DNA of 51,620 nucleotides from an uncultured Eubacteriales bacterium (GTDB lineage: Bacteria > Bacillota > Clostridia > Christensenellales > Aristaeellaceae): NCBI GenBank assembly GCA_902764285.1, contig CACWVN010000009.1, forward strand, positions 1-51,620, in the 5' to 3' direction. The notes beneath the pieces were generated by a model that was not told the origin of the DNA, searched no databases, and saw nothing but the letters and a program-made list of their open reading frames with translations. A program made the position numbers and the translations under genes. How positions within the stretch are numbered: position 1 is the first letter of the stretch; the number at the start of each line of letters is the position of its first letter. Below, piece after piece: positions 17,059 through 24,961 of this stretch.

Positions 17059-19167
17059 TTGGCGCTGATGGCGGCCTGCGCGCTGCCGGCGGTCGTCTGC
17101 GCGGAAAGCCCCGCGGAAAACCCCGCGAAAATCGTCCGCGTCGGCTGGTATGAGCCGCCCTTCTACATAACGGACCAGTTCGGCAGAATGTCCGGCTATG
17201 CCTATGAATACCAGCGCAAGGTGGCGGCCTATACCGGCTGGACCTACGAATACGTAGAGGGCAGCTGGGTGGAGCTCATGCAGATGCTGAAAAACGGCGA
17301 AATCGATCTGATGAGCGATGTTTCCTACAAGCCGGAACGCGCGAAAGACATGCTCTACGCCTCCCTTTCCATGGGCAAGGAATCCTATTATATCTTCGTC
17401 GCGCCGGGCAACACCCGGATCTTGCCGGACGATTATTCCACGCTGAACGGAAAGCGGATCGGCGTGACGGAAGGCAGCGTCCAGAAGGATCTGTTCATCC
17501 AGTGGGCGCAGACGCACGGCGTGGAGACGGAGCTGGTCGAGACGACCACCTCGGAGGAGGAAACCCTGAAGCGGCTGCTGGACGGCAGCCTGGATGCCGT
17601 TATCACCATGGATATCTACGGCAGCCCCGATACCGCCGTGCCGATCTGCAAGATCGGCTCTTCGGATTTCTACTTCGCGGTCAACAAGAATCGGCCCGAT
17701 CTGCTGATGGAGCTGGACGCCGCGCTGAACATGATCCAGGACGAGAATAAGTATTACAACCAGCAGCTGCACGAAAAATATCTCAGAAGCTCGGAAACCG
17801 TCCTGTATCTCAGCCCCCGGGAGAAGGAATGGCTCTACGACCACGGAACGATCCGGGTGGGCTATCAGGACAACTATCTGGCCTTTTGCGCTTCGGATGA
17901 ATTGACGGGCGAGCTGACGGGCGCGCTGAAGGATTACCTGGCCTACGCCTCGACGGCGCTGGAAAACGCGCATCTGGATTTTGAGGCCGTGGCCTATCCG
18001 ACCGCCGCGGCCGCGATGGATGCGCTGACGGACGGCGAAGTGGACTGCGTGTTCCCCGCCAATCTGACCGATTATGACGGCGAGAAGATGGGCGTGGTCA
18101 TGTCGCCGCCGCTGATGCGCACGGAGATGGACGCCGTGGTGCGCGCCGCGGAACAAAAGGAATTTGTCCGCAAGAAGAACGTGACCGTAGCCGTCAACCA
18201 GGGCAACACCAATTACGATATGTTCCTGGCGGACCATTATCCCGACTGGCAGAGAGTCTATTTCCCGGATACGCCGACCGGGCTGGACGCCGTGGCGGCC
18301 AGGAAGGCGGACTGCGTAATCATCAGCAACTACCGCTTCAACAACATATCCAAGCAGTGCGAAAAACTGCACCTGGCCACCGTGTATACCGGCGTGGACA
18401 TGGATTACTGCTTCGCGCTGCGGGAAGGCGATACGCAGCTGTATTCCATCCTCGCCAGGGTCTCGAACGCGGTGCCCGACGCCATCATCCATACCGCGCT
18501 GACCTACTATTCCACCGAGGATGTGAAGACCAGCTTCGCCGATCTGATCAAGGACAACCTGTTCCTCGTGCTGGCCATGATCGCCCTGGTGCTGCTGGTG
18601 ATCCTGGCGCTGCTGCTGCGCAGCATCCAAGCGGAGAAGAAGGCGCGCGAAGAGGAACACCTGGTCAACGACCTGAACCGGCGCGTCTATGTCGACGCCC
18701 TGACTTCCGTCAGAAACAAGGGCGCGTTTGACAACTATATCCAGGGCCTTCAGGATCGGATAGACCAGGGAGAACAGATGGAACTGGCGATCGGCGTGTT
18801 TGACTGCGACAATCTCAAGGAGGTCAACGACCAGAACGGACACGACAAGGGCGACGTCTATATCAAGGCCGCGAGCAGGCTGATCTGCCGCGTTTTCCAG
18901 CACAGCCCCGTTTTCAGGATCGGCGGAGACGAGTTTGCCGTCGTCCTGCAGAATGATGATTTCGCGAACCGAGAGGAACTGATCGGAACGTTCGAAAGCA
19001 TGCGCAAAGAACAGTGCGCCTCGGCGGCAAACCAATGGGAGGAGCCGCGCGTGGCGATGGGGATCGCGGTGTACGATCCGGAGATCGATGACGCCATATC
19101 CGATACGGTTCGCCGCGCGGATCGGCTCATGTACGAAAACAAGCGCTTCGGCAAAGCCGCGCGGTAA
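17059..19167 (+). CDS. Diguanylate cyclase with two solute-binding sensor domains
   Basis: The uninterrupted frame gives 702 residues from TTG 17059. The true start is probably ATG 17021 in another frame (MIRSKR), joined by one missing G in the GGG run 17037-17039; that would complete the signal peptide SALLLSLALMAACALPAVVC. Two SBP_bac_3-like extracellular domains follow: about 27-250 (VRVGWYEPPFYI ... NGEIDLMSDVSY) and 265-490 (IRVGYQDNYLAF ... DGEVDCVFPANL). One membrane helix lies at about 497-520, then a GGDEF domain with an intact GGDEF at residue 622. The RxxD inhibitory site expected upstream of it is not seen. It probably makes c-di-GMP in response to an extracellular amino-acid-like ligand. 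It lies 60 bases after the HD-GYP gene. Confidence 0.85.
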   Translation: MALMAACALPAVVCAESPAENPAKIVRVGWYEPPFYITDQFGRMSGYAYEYQRKVAAYTGWTYEYVEGSWVELMQMLKNGEIDLMSDVSYKPERAKDMLYASLSMGKESYYIFVAPGNTRILPDDYSTLNGKRIGVTEGSVQKDLFIQWAQTHGVETELVETTTSEEETLKRLLDGSLDAVITMDIYGSPDTAVPICKIGSSDFYFAVNKNRPDLLMELDAALNMIQDENKYYNQQLHEKYLRSSETVLYLSPREKEWLYDHGTIRVGYQDNYLAFCASDELTGELTGALKDYLAYASTALENAHLDFEAVAYPTAAAAMDALTDGEVDCVFPANLTDYDGEKMGVVMSPPLMRTEMDAVVRAAEQKEFVRKKNVTVAVNQGNTNYDMFLADHYPDWQRVYFPDTPTGLDAVAARKADCVIISNYRFNNISKQCEKLHLATVYTGVDMDYCFALREGDTQLYSILARVSNAVPDAIIHTALTYYSTEDVKTSFADLIKDNLFLVLAMIALVLLVILALLLRSIQAEKKAREEEHLVNDLNRRVYVDALTSVRNKGAFDNYIQGLQDRIDQGEQMELAIGVFDCDNLKEVNDQNGHDKGDVYIKAASRLICRVFQHSPVFRIGGDEFAVVLQNDDFANREELIGTFESMRKEQCASAANQWEEPRVAMGIAVYDPEIDDAISDTVRRADRLMYENKRFGKAAR

Positions 19168-19231
19168 CGCGCGGCGCCGGGCGCCAATCGTGTCTATTCT
19201 TCTACGATTTCTAACAATTCTCTGACAACCA

Positions 19232-19260
19232 TTGCTTTTGTTAAGATCTTCTGTTATTAT
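19232..19260 (+). promoter_or_regulatory. Promoter of the dehydratase genes
   Basis: TTGCTT (19232-19237), a 17-base spacer and TATTAT (19255-19260), in an AT-rich patch unlike its surroundings and 51 bases before the ATG. Confidence 0.7.
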
Positions 19261-19311
19261 TAATATAAGCGGCGGCTGCGCCGTGGGCAACGACGGCGAG
19301 GGGGACGGGGC

Positions 19312-20574
19312 ATGCACGCCATAGAGAAGATTCTGGCCAAAAACAGCGGCCGCGATACCGTGCGAACCGGGGAGATCGTCACCGCGAAGGTGGATTTTGC
19401 CGAGATCAACGACCTCTACCTGCAAACCGTCTATTCCTTCTATGAGATGGGCGGCGAGAAGGTCTGGGACCGGGAACGGTGCGCGTTCGTGTTCGATCAT
19501 TACGCGCCCTGCCCGGATATCAAGAGCGCTTCCAACCATCGGGAGATGCGCGAATTTGCCCGGAAGAACGACCTGCGTTTTCATTTCGATATCAACTGCG
19601 GCGTCTGCCACCAGGTGATGCCGGAGGCGGGCGTGATCTATCCCGGCATGATCGTCGTGGCGACGGACAGTCATACCACTACGCACGGGGCCTTCGGGGC
19701 GATGGGTACCGGCTGCGGCGCAACGGACATGGCCACCATCCTGATGACCGGCGAGTTGTGGTTCCGCGTGCCGGAGATCATCGAGATCCGGCTGGAGGGC
19801 GAAGCGCCCGCGGGCGTGTTCCCCAAGGACGTGATCCTCAACGTGCTGGGCAAAATCCGCGCCGACGGTGCCGTGTACAAGGCGATCGATTTCACCGGCA
19901 GCTACGTGGAAAACCTGAACGTGGCCGGCCGGATGACCGTCTGCAACATGGCGGTGGAGATGGGCGCGAAGACCGCCTACATGCAGCCCAACCGGGACGT
20001 GCTGGATTACGTGTCCGCGAGGGCCGTTCGGCCATATGAGGTTCAGTTTACCGATCCGGATTTCACCTACGCCGAATCCCACGTGTTCGATGTTTCCCGG
20101 ATGGAACCGGCGCTGGCCTGTCCCAGCAGCGTGGAAAACGTGCATCCGCTTTCGAGCGTTCTGGCCGGCGTGCCCGTGAAGATCGACCAGGGCTATATCG
20201 GCTCCTGCACCGGCGGGCGCGAGGAGGACATCGCCGTGGCCGCGAAGATCCTGAAAGGGCGGCATATCCCGGAATGGACCCGGCTGGTGGTCATCCCCGC
20301 TTCGGCGGCGGTCATGCAGGCGTGCATGGAAAAGGGATACATCCAAAGCCTGATGGCGGCGGGCGCGACCATTTCCACCCCGGGCTGCGGCGCGTGCCTG
20401 GGCGCCCACGAGGGCATCCTGGCGCCCGGCGAGACCTGCATCACCAGCACCAACCGCAATTTCCCGGGGCGCATGGGATCCACCGACGCGCGGATGTACC
20501 TGGCCAGCCCCGCTACCGTGGCGGCGAGCATGATCGAAGGGCGCATCGCCGATCCGCGGCCCTATCTGGATTGA
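19312..20574 (+). CDS. Aconitase-family dehydratase, large subunit (LeuC/HacA-like)
   Basis: A 420-residue protein of the 3-isopropylmalate dehydratase/homoaconitase large-subunit family. It begins MHAIEKILAKNSGRDTVRTG and has TDSHTTTHGAFGAMGTG. The three [4Fe-4S] cysteines are in YIGSCTGGREEDI and PGCGACLG, and NRNFPGRMGS is conserved. The usual IGSCTN is replaced by SCTGG, as in a subset of anaerobe homologues. No leuA or leuB is nearby; malic enzyme and a 2-hydroxycarboxylate transporter are. The substrate may therefore be a C4-C6 2-hydroxy acid other than isopropylmalate (for example a methylmalate-type acid); this is inference. GAGGGGGACGGGG precedes the ATG. The small subunit follows 14 bases downstream. 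Confidence 0.85.
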   Translation: MHAIEKILAKNSGRDTVRTGEIVTAKVDFAEINDLYLQTVYSFYEMGGEKVWDRERCAFVFDHYAPCPDIKSASNHREMREFARKNDLRFHFDINCGVCHQVMPEAGVIYPGMIVVATDSHTTTHGAFGAMGTGCGATDMATILMTGELWFRVPEIIEIRLEGEAPAGVFPKDVILNVLGKIRADGAVYKAIDFTGSYVENLNVAGRMTVCNMAVEMGAKTAYMQPNRDVLDYVSARAVRPYEVQFTDPDFTYAESHVFDVSRMEPALACPSSVENVHPLSSVLAGVPVKIDQGYIGSCTGGREEDIAVAAKILKGRHIPEWTRLVVIPASAAVMQACMEKGYIQSLMAAGATISTPGCGACLGAHEGILAPGETCITSTNRNFPGRMGSTDARMYLASPATVAASMIEGRIADPRPYLD

Positions 20575-20588
20575 GAGGAGGCGGCGGC

Positions 20589-21092
20589 ATGAATACGAGG
20601 CTGACAGGAAAAGCGATCGTCGTCGGCGACAACATCGACACCGATCAGATCTATCCGGGGCGCTTCCTCGCCATCACCGATCCCGTGGAGATCGGCAGCC
20701 ACTGCCTGTGCGGCGTGGACGAGGGAATCGCGGCCGCTTTCCCCAAAGGCGGCTTCGTCGTGGCGGGCCGGAACTTCGGCTGCGGTTCCAGCCGGGAGCA
20801 CGCGCCCATCGCGCTTTTGAACATGGGCGCGTCCGCGGTGCTGGCGGATTCCTTTGCCCGCATCTTCTTCCGCAACGCCGTCAATCTCGGGCTGCTGCCC
20901 GTGGTCTGCCGGGGAATCGCCCAAAAGGTGAAACCCGGCCAGACGCTGACGCTCGACCTGGAGGCCGGCACGGTGACCATCGGCGATACCGGCGAGGTTC
21001 TGCCCTGCGAAAAGCTGGGCGACCAGGCCATGCGGATCCTGGAGGCCGGCGGCATCAAGCCGCTGATGCGAAAGCGCTTCGGCAGGGAATAG
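20589..21092 (+). CDS. Aconitase-family dehydratase, small subunit (LeuD/HacB-like)
   Basis: A 167-residue swivel subunit. It has GDNIDTDQIYPGRFL near the N-terminus, AGRNFGCGSSREHAP (substrate-binding arginine and serines) and ADSFARIFFRNAVNLGL. In archaeal homologues a short loop after the GR/AK position distinguishes homoaconitase (YLRT) from isopropylmalate isomerase (YLVY type). Here it reads FLAI, matching neither. ATG 20589 follows a GAGAGGAGG site and lies 14 bases after the large-subunit stop, so the two are co-transcribed and form one enzyme. Confidence 0.87.
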   Translation: MNTRLTGKAIVVGDNIDTDQIYPGRFLAITDPVEIGSHCLCGVDEGIAAAFPKGGFVVAGRNFGCGSSREHAPIALLNMGASAVLADSFARIFFRNAVNLGLLPVVCRGIAQKVKPGQTLTLDLEAGTVTIGDTGEVLPCEKLGDQAMRILEAGGIKPLMRKRFGRE

Positions 21093-21148
21093 CGCCGCGT
21101 TTCGTTCTGTAGGCAACCTCTATAAACTCAACTTTGCCGCAACCTTAC

Positions 21149-21258
21149 TTCGGAAAACCGGTAAAATAGGGCCTTGCGAATGGCCATCGTTCGCTGAGAC
21201 AGGGTTTTCGAAGCTGTCCGTAGTGAATAAGCTTCCGCGGGGCGATTGCAGGAAGCTT
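21149..21258 (+). promoter_or_regulatory. Structured leader upstream of the malic enzyme gene
   Basis: TTCGGAAAACC (21149-21159) pairs with GGTTTTCGAA (21203-21212), with one bulged G. Inside, GCGAA (21176-21180) pairs with TTCGC (21190-21194). Downstream, an 8-base perfect inverted repeat AAGCTTCC (21229-21236) / GGAAGCTT (21251-21258) lies before the ribosome binding site. I match this to no known riboswitch. It could be a leader RNA, an operator or a processed repeat. Confidence 0.4.
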
Positions 21259-21295
21259 GAAATAAAAATGGAAATGTGAGGAGGATGGTGGTTTC

Positions 21296-22471
21296 ATGAA
21301 TTATGCGGAGGAATCGCTGCGCCTGCACGGCGAATGGAAGGGCAAGATCGAAGTGATCGCGAAGGTGCCGGTGAAGACGAAGGACGACCTTTCGCTGGCG
21401 TACACGCCGGGCGTGGCTCAGCCGTGCCTGGAGATCCAGAAGGACGTGGAGAAGAGCTACGACCTGACCCGCCGCTGGAACATGTGCGCCGTGGTGACCG
21501 ACGGCACGGCGGTGCTGGGCCTGGGCGATATCGGGCCCGAGGCCGGCATGCCGGTCATGGAAGGCAAGTGCGTGCTGTTCAAGGCGTTCGGCGACGTGGA
21601 CGCGTTCCCGCTGTGCATCAAGAGCAAGGATGTCGACGAGATCGTGAACACGATCTACCTGCTCTCCGGCAGCTTCGGCGGCGTGAACCTGGAGGATATC
21701 TCCGCGCCGCGATGCTTTGAAATCGAGCGGAAGCTGAAGGAAAAGTGCGATATCCCGATCTTCCACGACGACCAGCACGGCACGGCGATCATCACGCTGG
21801 CCGGGTTGATCAACGCGCTGAAGCTGGTGGGCAAGAAGAAGGAAGAGATCCGGGTCATCACCAGCGGCGCCGGCGCGGCGGCGACGGCCATCGTGAAGCT
21901 GCTGCTGAGCTACGGCGTGAAGGACGTCATCATGTGCGACCGCAAGGGCGCGATCTACGAAGGCCGCCCCGAGGGCATGAACCCGGCCAAGGACGAGATG
22001 GCGAAGATCACGAACCTGGAGAAGAAGGCCGGATCGCTGGCCGACGTGCTGGTGGGCGCGGACGTGTTCATCGGCGTATCGGCGCCGGGGACGGTGACGG
22101 TCGATATGGTGAAGAGCATGGCGAAGGACGCGATCATCTTCGCGTGCGCGAACCCGACGCCCGAGATCTTCCCGGACGAGGCGAAGGCCGGCGGCGCGCG
22201 GGTGGTTTCTACGGGACGTAGCGATTTCCCGAACCAGATCAACAACGTGCTGGCGTTCCCGGGCATCTTCCGCGGGACGTTTGACGTGCGCGCGCGCGAC
22301 ATCAACGAGGAGATGAAGATGGCCGCCTCGAAGGCGCTGGCCGAACTGGTTTCCGATGAGGAGCTGAACGAGGACTACATCATCCCCGCGCCCTTCGATC
22401 CGCGCGTGAAGGACGCCGTGGCGAAGGCCGTGGCCCAGGCCGCCCGCGATTCGGGAGTAGCCAGAATCTGA
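21296..22471 (+). CDS. NAD(P)-dependent malic enzyme (decarboxylating)
   Basis: A 391-residue bacterial short-form malic enzyme, converting malate to pyruvate and CO2. It has KDDLSLAYTPGVAQPC (catalytic tyrosine region), VVTDGTAVLGLGDIGPEAG (catalytic Lys region follows in EGKCVLFKAFG), metal ligands in PIFHDDQHGTA, a Rossmann-like SGAGAAATA and FACANPTPEI. Its length is normal. GAGGAGG precedes the ATG. It is 203 bases after the dehydratase pair and 34 bases before a 2-hydroxycarboxylate transporter, so malate uptake and decarboxylation are probably coupled. Pyruvate and NADH would be the gain. Confidence 0.93.
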   Translation: MNYAEESLRLHGEWKGKIEVIAKVPVKTKDDLSLAYTPGVAQPCLEIQKDVEKSYDLTRRWNMCAVVTDGTAVLGLGDIGPEAGMPVMEGKCVLFKAFGDVDAFPLCIKSKDVDEIVNTIYLLSGSFGGVNLEDISAPRCFEIERKLKEKCDIPIFHDDQHGTAIITLAGLINALKLVGKKKEEIRVITSGAGAAATAIVKLLLSYGVKDVIMCDRKGAIYEGRPEGMNPAKDEMAKITNLEKKAGSLADVLVGADVFIGVSAPGTVTVDMVKSMAKDAIIFACANPTPEIFPDEAKAGGARVVSTGRSDFPNQINNVLAFPGIFRGTFDVRARDINEEMKMAASKALAELVSDEELNEDYIIPAPFDPRVKDAVAKAVAQAARDSGVARI

Positions 22472-22505
22472 CACTTGCGCATGACATTGAGAGGAGATGT
22501 TTTCT

Positions 22506-23984
22506 GTGTCTGAATCAACGGGCAAGAAACAGCTGAAGCTGTTCAATCTGCCGTGGCCGATCTTCTGTATCATCACGGTCGTCGTGCTGCTGGCCACCTA
22601 TCTGGGCGTGCTGCCGGCGGGCATGGCGGGCTGCTTCGCGTTCATGATCGTCGTGGGCACGATCTTCGCATGGATCGGCGACCACACGCCGATCATCAAG
22701 GATTATCTCGGCGGCGGCGCGATCGTCTGCATCTTCGGCTCCGCGCTGCTTGTCTATTTCAACCTCCTGCCCAAGAAGATCGGCGTCAACGAAGAGACGG
22801 GCGCCGCCATCTACAACATGGTCATGCCCTTTGCCAGCAGCAAGGGCGCTTCGGATCTCGTGGGCAACATCGGCTCCTTCTTCAAGACTGAAGGCGGCTT
22901 CCTTGACTGGTACATCGCCGCGTTGATTACCGGCTCCATCCTCGGCATGAACCGCAAGCTGCTGGTGAAGGCCGCGGCCCGCTATTTCCCGGCCATCTTC
23001 GGCGGCCTGATCCTGGCCTTCGCGCTGTGCTGCGGCGTGGCGGCGATCATGGGCTATCCGGTGATGAACGCGCTGCTGCTGATCGCGCTGCCCATCATGG
23101 GCGGCGGCATGGGCGCCGGCGCGACGCCGCTTTCCAAGATCTTCGAGAGCTCCGGCTCCATGAGCGCTTCGGAGGCGCTGTCCGTCATGACCCCCGCCGT
23201 GGCCATCGGCAACGCCGTTTCCATCGTGATGGCGGGCGTGCTGGTGAAGGCCATCAGCGGCAAGCTGAACGGCAAGGGCCAGCTGATGCAGGCCGGCAGC
23301 ATCGATCCCAAAGAGCTGGAAATCAGCCCTGAAATGCAGCAGAAGCGCGGCCAGATCTCGCTGGAGAACATGGGCATCGGCCTGCTGGTCTCCGGCGGCT
23401 TCTTCGCCTGGGGCTTCATCCTCGCGGGCGTCTGGAAGGCGCTGGTGCCCTCCGTGACTATCCATGCCTACGCCTGGATGATCATCACCGTGGCCATCTG
23501 CAAGATCACCAACATCGTTCCCGAGCGCATCGAGATCGCCTGCTTCCAGTGGTTCCAGTTCATCATGAAGAACCTGACGAACATGCTGCTGGTCGGCATC
23601 GGCATCTGCTATCTGGACATCAACACGGTCGTCGAAAGCTTCAGCATCACCTACCTGCTGCTGTGCGCGGCCACCTGCATCGGCGCGTTCGTCGGCGCGG
23701 CCCTGATCGGCAAGCTGGTGGGCTTCTATCCGTTTGAAGCGGGCGTCACCGCGGGCCTGTGCATGTCCAACATGGGCGGCACCGGCGACGTAGCCGTGCT
23801 GTCCGCCGCCGACCGCATGGAGCTGATGCCCTTCGCGCAGATCTCCTCCCGCCTGGGCGGCGCGATCATACTGCTGCTCGCCAGCCTGATGCTGTCGCTG
23901 CTGGCCCAGTTCCTGGTCACCAGCAATCCGGAGGCCGTCAACGCCGCCCTGCAATTCGCCAGGAACGCGGTGTCGGCGCTGTAG
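22506..23984 (+). CDS. 2-hydroxycarboxylate transporter (2HCT family, malate/citrate type)
   Basis: A protein of about 492 residues with 11 or more hydrophobic segments. It is recognisable as the CitS/MaeN/CimH family by the two GG-containing re-entrant regions: MGGGMGAGATPLSKIFES in the first half and AGLCMSNMGGTGDVAVLSA in the second. The family usually imports malate, citrate or related 2-hydroxy acids with Na+ or H+, or by exchange with a product. GTG 22506 is preferred over the ATG at 22497 because GAGAGGAG abuts that ATG but lies 9 bases before the GTG. Its place directly after malic enzyme supports malate as a substrate; the dehydratase upstream may act on the same or a related acid. 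Confidence 0.9.
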   Translation: MSESTGKKQLKLFNLPWPIFCIITVVVLLATYLGVLPAGMAGCFAFMIVVGTIFAWIGDHTPIIKDYLGGGAIVCIFGSALLVYFNLLPKKIGVNEETGAAIYNMVMPFASSKGASDLVGNIGSFFKTEGGFLDWYIAALITGSILGMNRKLLVKAAARYFPAIFGGLILAFALCCGVAAIMGYPVMNALLLIALPIMGGGMGAGATPLSKIFESSGSMSASEALSVMTPAVAIGNAVSIVMAGVLVKAISGKLNGKGQLMQAGSIDPKELEISPEMQQKRGQISLENMGIGLLVSGGFFAWGFILAGVWKALVPSVTIHAYAWMIITVAICKITNIVPERIEIACFQWFQFIMKNLTNMLLVGIGICYLDINTVVESFSITYLLLCAATCIGAFVGAALIGKLVGFYPFEAGVTAGLCMSNMGGTGDVAVLSAADRMELMPFAQISSRLGGAIILLLASLMLSLLAQFLVTSNPEAVNAALQFARNAVSAL

Positions 23985-24010
23985 CCGGGGGATCACTGCG
24001 TTCCAAAATT

Positions 24011-24042
24011 GAAATGGAGGGGAAGGCTTTCCCCTCCATTTC
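24011..24042 (+). terminator. Hairpin terminator of the hydroxy-acid operon
   Basis: A 14-base perfect stem, GAAATGGAGGGGAA with TTCCCCTCCATTTC, and a 4-base loop, 26 bases after the transporter stop. No T run follows on the plus strand. Confidence 0.65.
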
Positions 24043-24136
24043 GCTGTAATGCTGCGCACGGACAGAGCCGCGCGGCAAACGGCGGGCTTTGCCCCGGAAT
24101 CCGTTGCGGGGTCCCGTCGGGGAATGGAGGCGACGT

Positions 24137-24799
24137 ATGAATAAGGAATGGTCTGAACAAAACAAAAAGATGCAGGCGCTGTTGAAGCGGACGACCTTCG
24201 ACGAGGGGATCGGGGAGCTGATCGCGTTGAGGGGCGTCCTGATGGCGGAGATGCGTTCCTGGCGGGGGATCCTGTCCGACGCGGATTACGGCGAGATGCC
24301 GTTTCCCCACGCGGAAGGGTACCACAGCAAGACGGTGGCGTATTCCATCTGGCACATCATGCGGATCGAGGACATCGTGGTGAACACGCTGATCCGCGGT
24401 CGGGATGAAGTCCTGTTTTCGGGGGATTACCAGAGAAAGACGGCGTCGCCGATCATCACGACCGGCAACGAGCTGGCCGGGGAAGAAATCGCCGATTTTT
24501 CCCGAAAACTGGACATCGACGCGCTGTACGACTACGCGGAGGCCGTCCGGTGCGACACGGACCGGTGGCTGCGTTCCATCCGCTGCGAAGACCTGAAGCG
24601 GCGGTTTTCCGAAGCGGACGGGGAGCGGATTCGCGCCCTGAAGGTGGTCAGCCCGGACGAGAACGCAGAATGGCTGATCGGATACTGGTGCGGCAAGGAT
24701 GTCGCGGGCCTGTTGAAAATGCCGCTGTCCAGGCACTGGATCATGCACATCGAAGCGGCCGGGCGGATCATCGGAAGGCTGCGGAAACCCGCCAACTAA
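24137..24799 (+). CDS. DinB-like four-helix protein
   Basis: A 220-residue all-helical protein resembling the DinB/YfiT metalloenzyme superfamily. It has a metal-site histidine in YSIWHIMRIEDIVVNTLI and a C-terminal HWIMHIEAAGRI, with a long helix LIALRGVLMAEMRSWRGILS. Superfamily members are often thiol-dependent transferases or stress proteins; a specific role cannot be read here. ATG 24137 has GGAGG about 6 bases upstream. It stands alone, after the hydroxy-acid terminator and converging on the SPFH gene. Confidence 0.65.
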   Translation: MNKEWSEQNKKMQALLKRTTFDEGIGELIALRGVLMAEMRSWRGILSDADYGEMPFPHAEGYHSKTVAYSIWHIMRIEDIVVNTLIRGRDEVLFSGDYQRKTASPIITTGNELAGEEIADFSRKLDIDALYDYAEAVRCDTDRWLRSIRCEDLKRRFSEADGERIRALKVVSPDENAEWLIGYWCGKDVAGLLKMPLSRHWIMHIEAAGRIIGRLRKPAN

Positions 24800-24841
24800 A
24801 AAGGCTGTCTCAGAACGGTATATCCGCGGTCGCCCTTCGCC

Positions 24842-24869
24842 GTAGGGATGCCGATGCGGCGCCCGCCCG
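24842..24869 (+). repeat. Partial copy of the palindromic intergenic repeat
   Basis: GTAGGGATGCCGATGCGGCG followed by CCCGCCCG matches the palindromic half of the repeats at 48261-48333 and 50432-50507, with two changes in the left arm that weaken the stem. It has no GGGAGTA tract. It lies between the ends of two convergent genes. Confidence 0.7.
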
Positions 24870-24916
24870 GCGTGCCGGGAGCCAAACGGGCCCTGAGACG
24901 GCCCCTGGGGCGCACG

Positions 24917-24951
24917 AAAAAGCGGCGCCGCGGGCGATTGCCCGCGGCGCC
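24917..24951 (-). terminator. Terminator of the SPFH-protein gene
   Basis: A 12-base perfect stem, GGCGCCGCGGGC with GCCCGCGGCGCC, and a 4-base loop. On the minus strand GC and then TTTTT follow (plus-strand A run 24917-24921). Confidence 0.85.
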
Positions 24952-24961
24952 TTTGTGGTCC

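Noticed and set aside
16846-20409. Minus-strand open frame of 1187 codons
   Set aside because: It lies antiparallel to the well-supported GGDEF and dehydratase genes; its translation is His/Arg/Ala-rich without domain motifs, typical of a GC-rich shadow frame.
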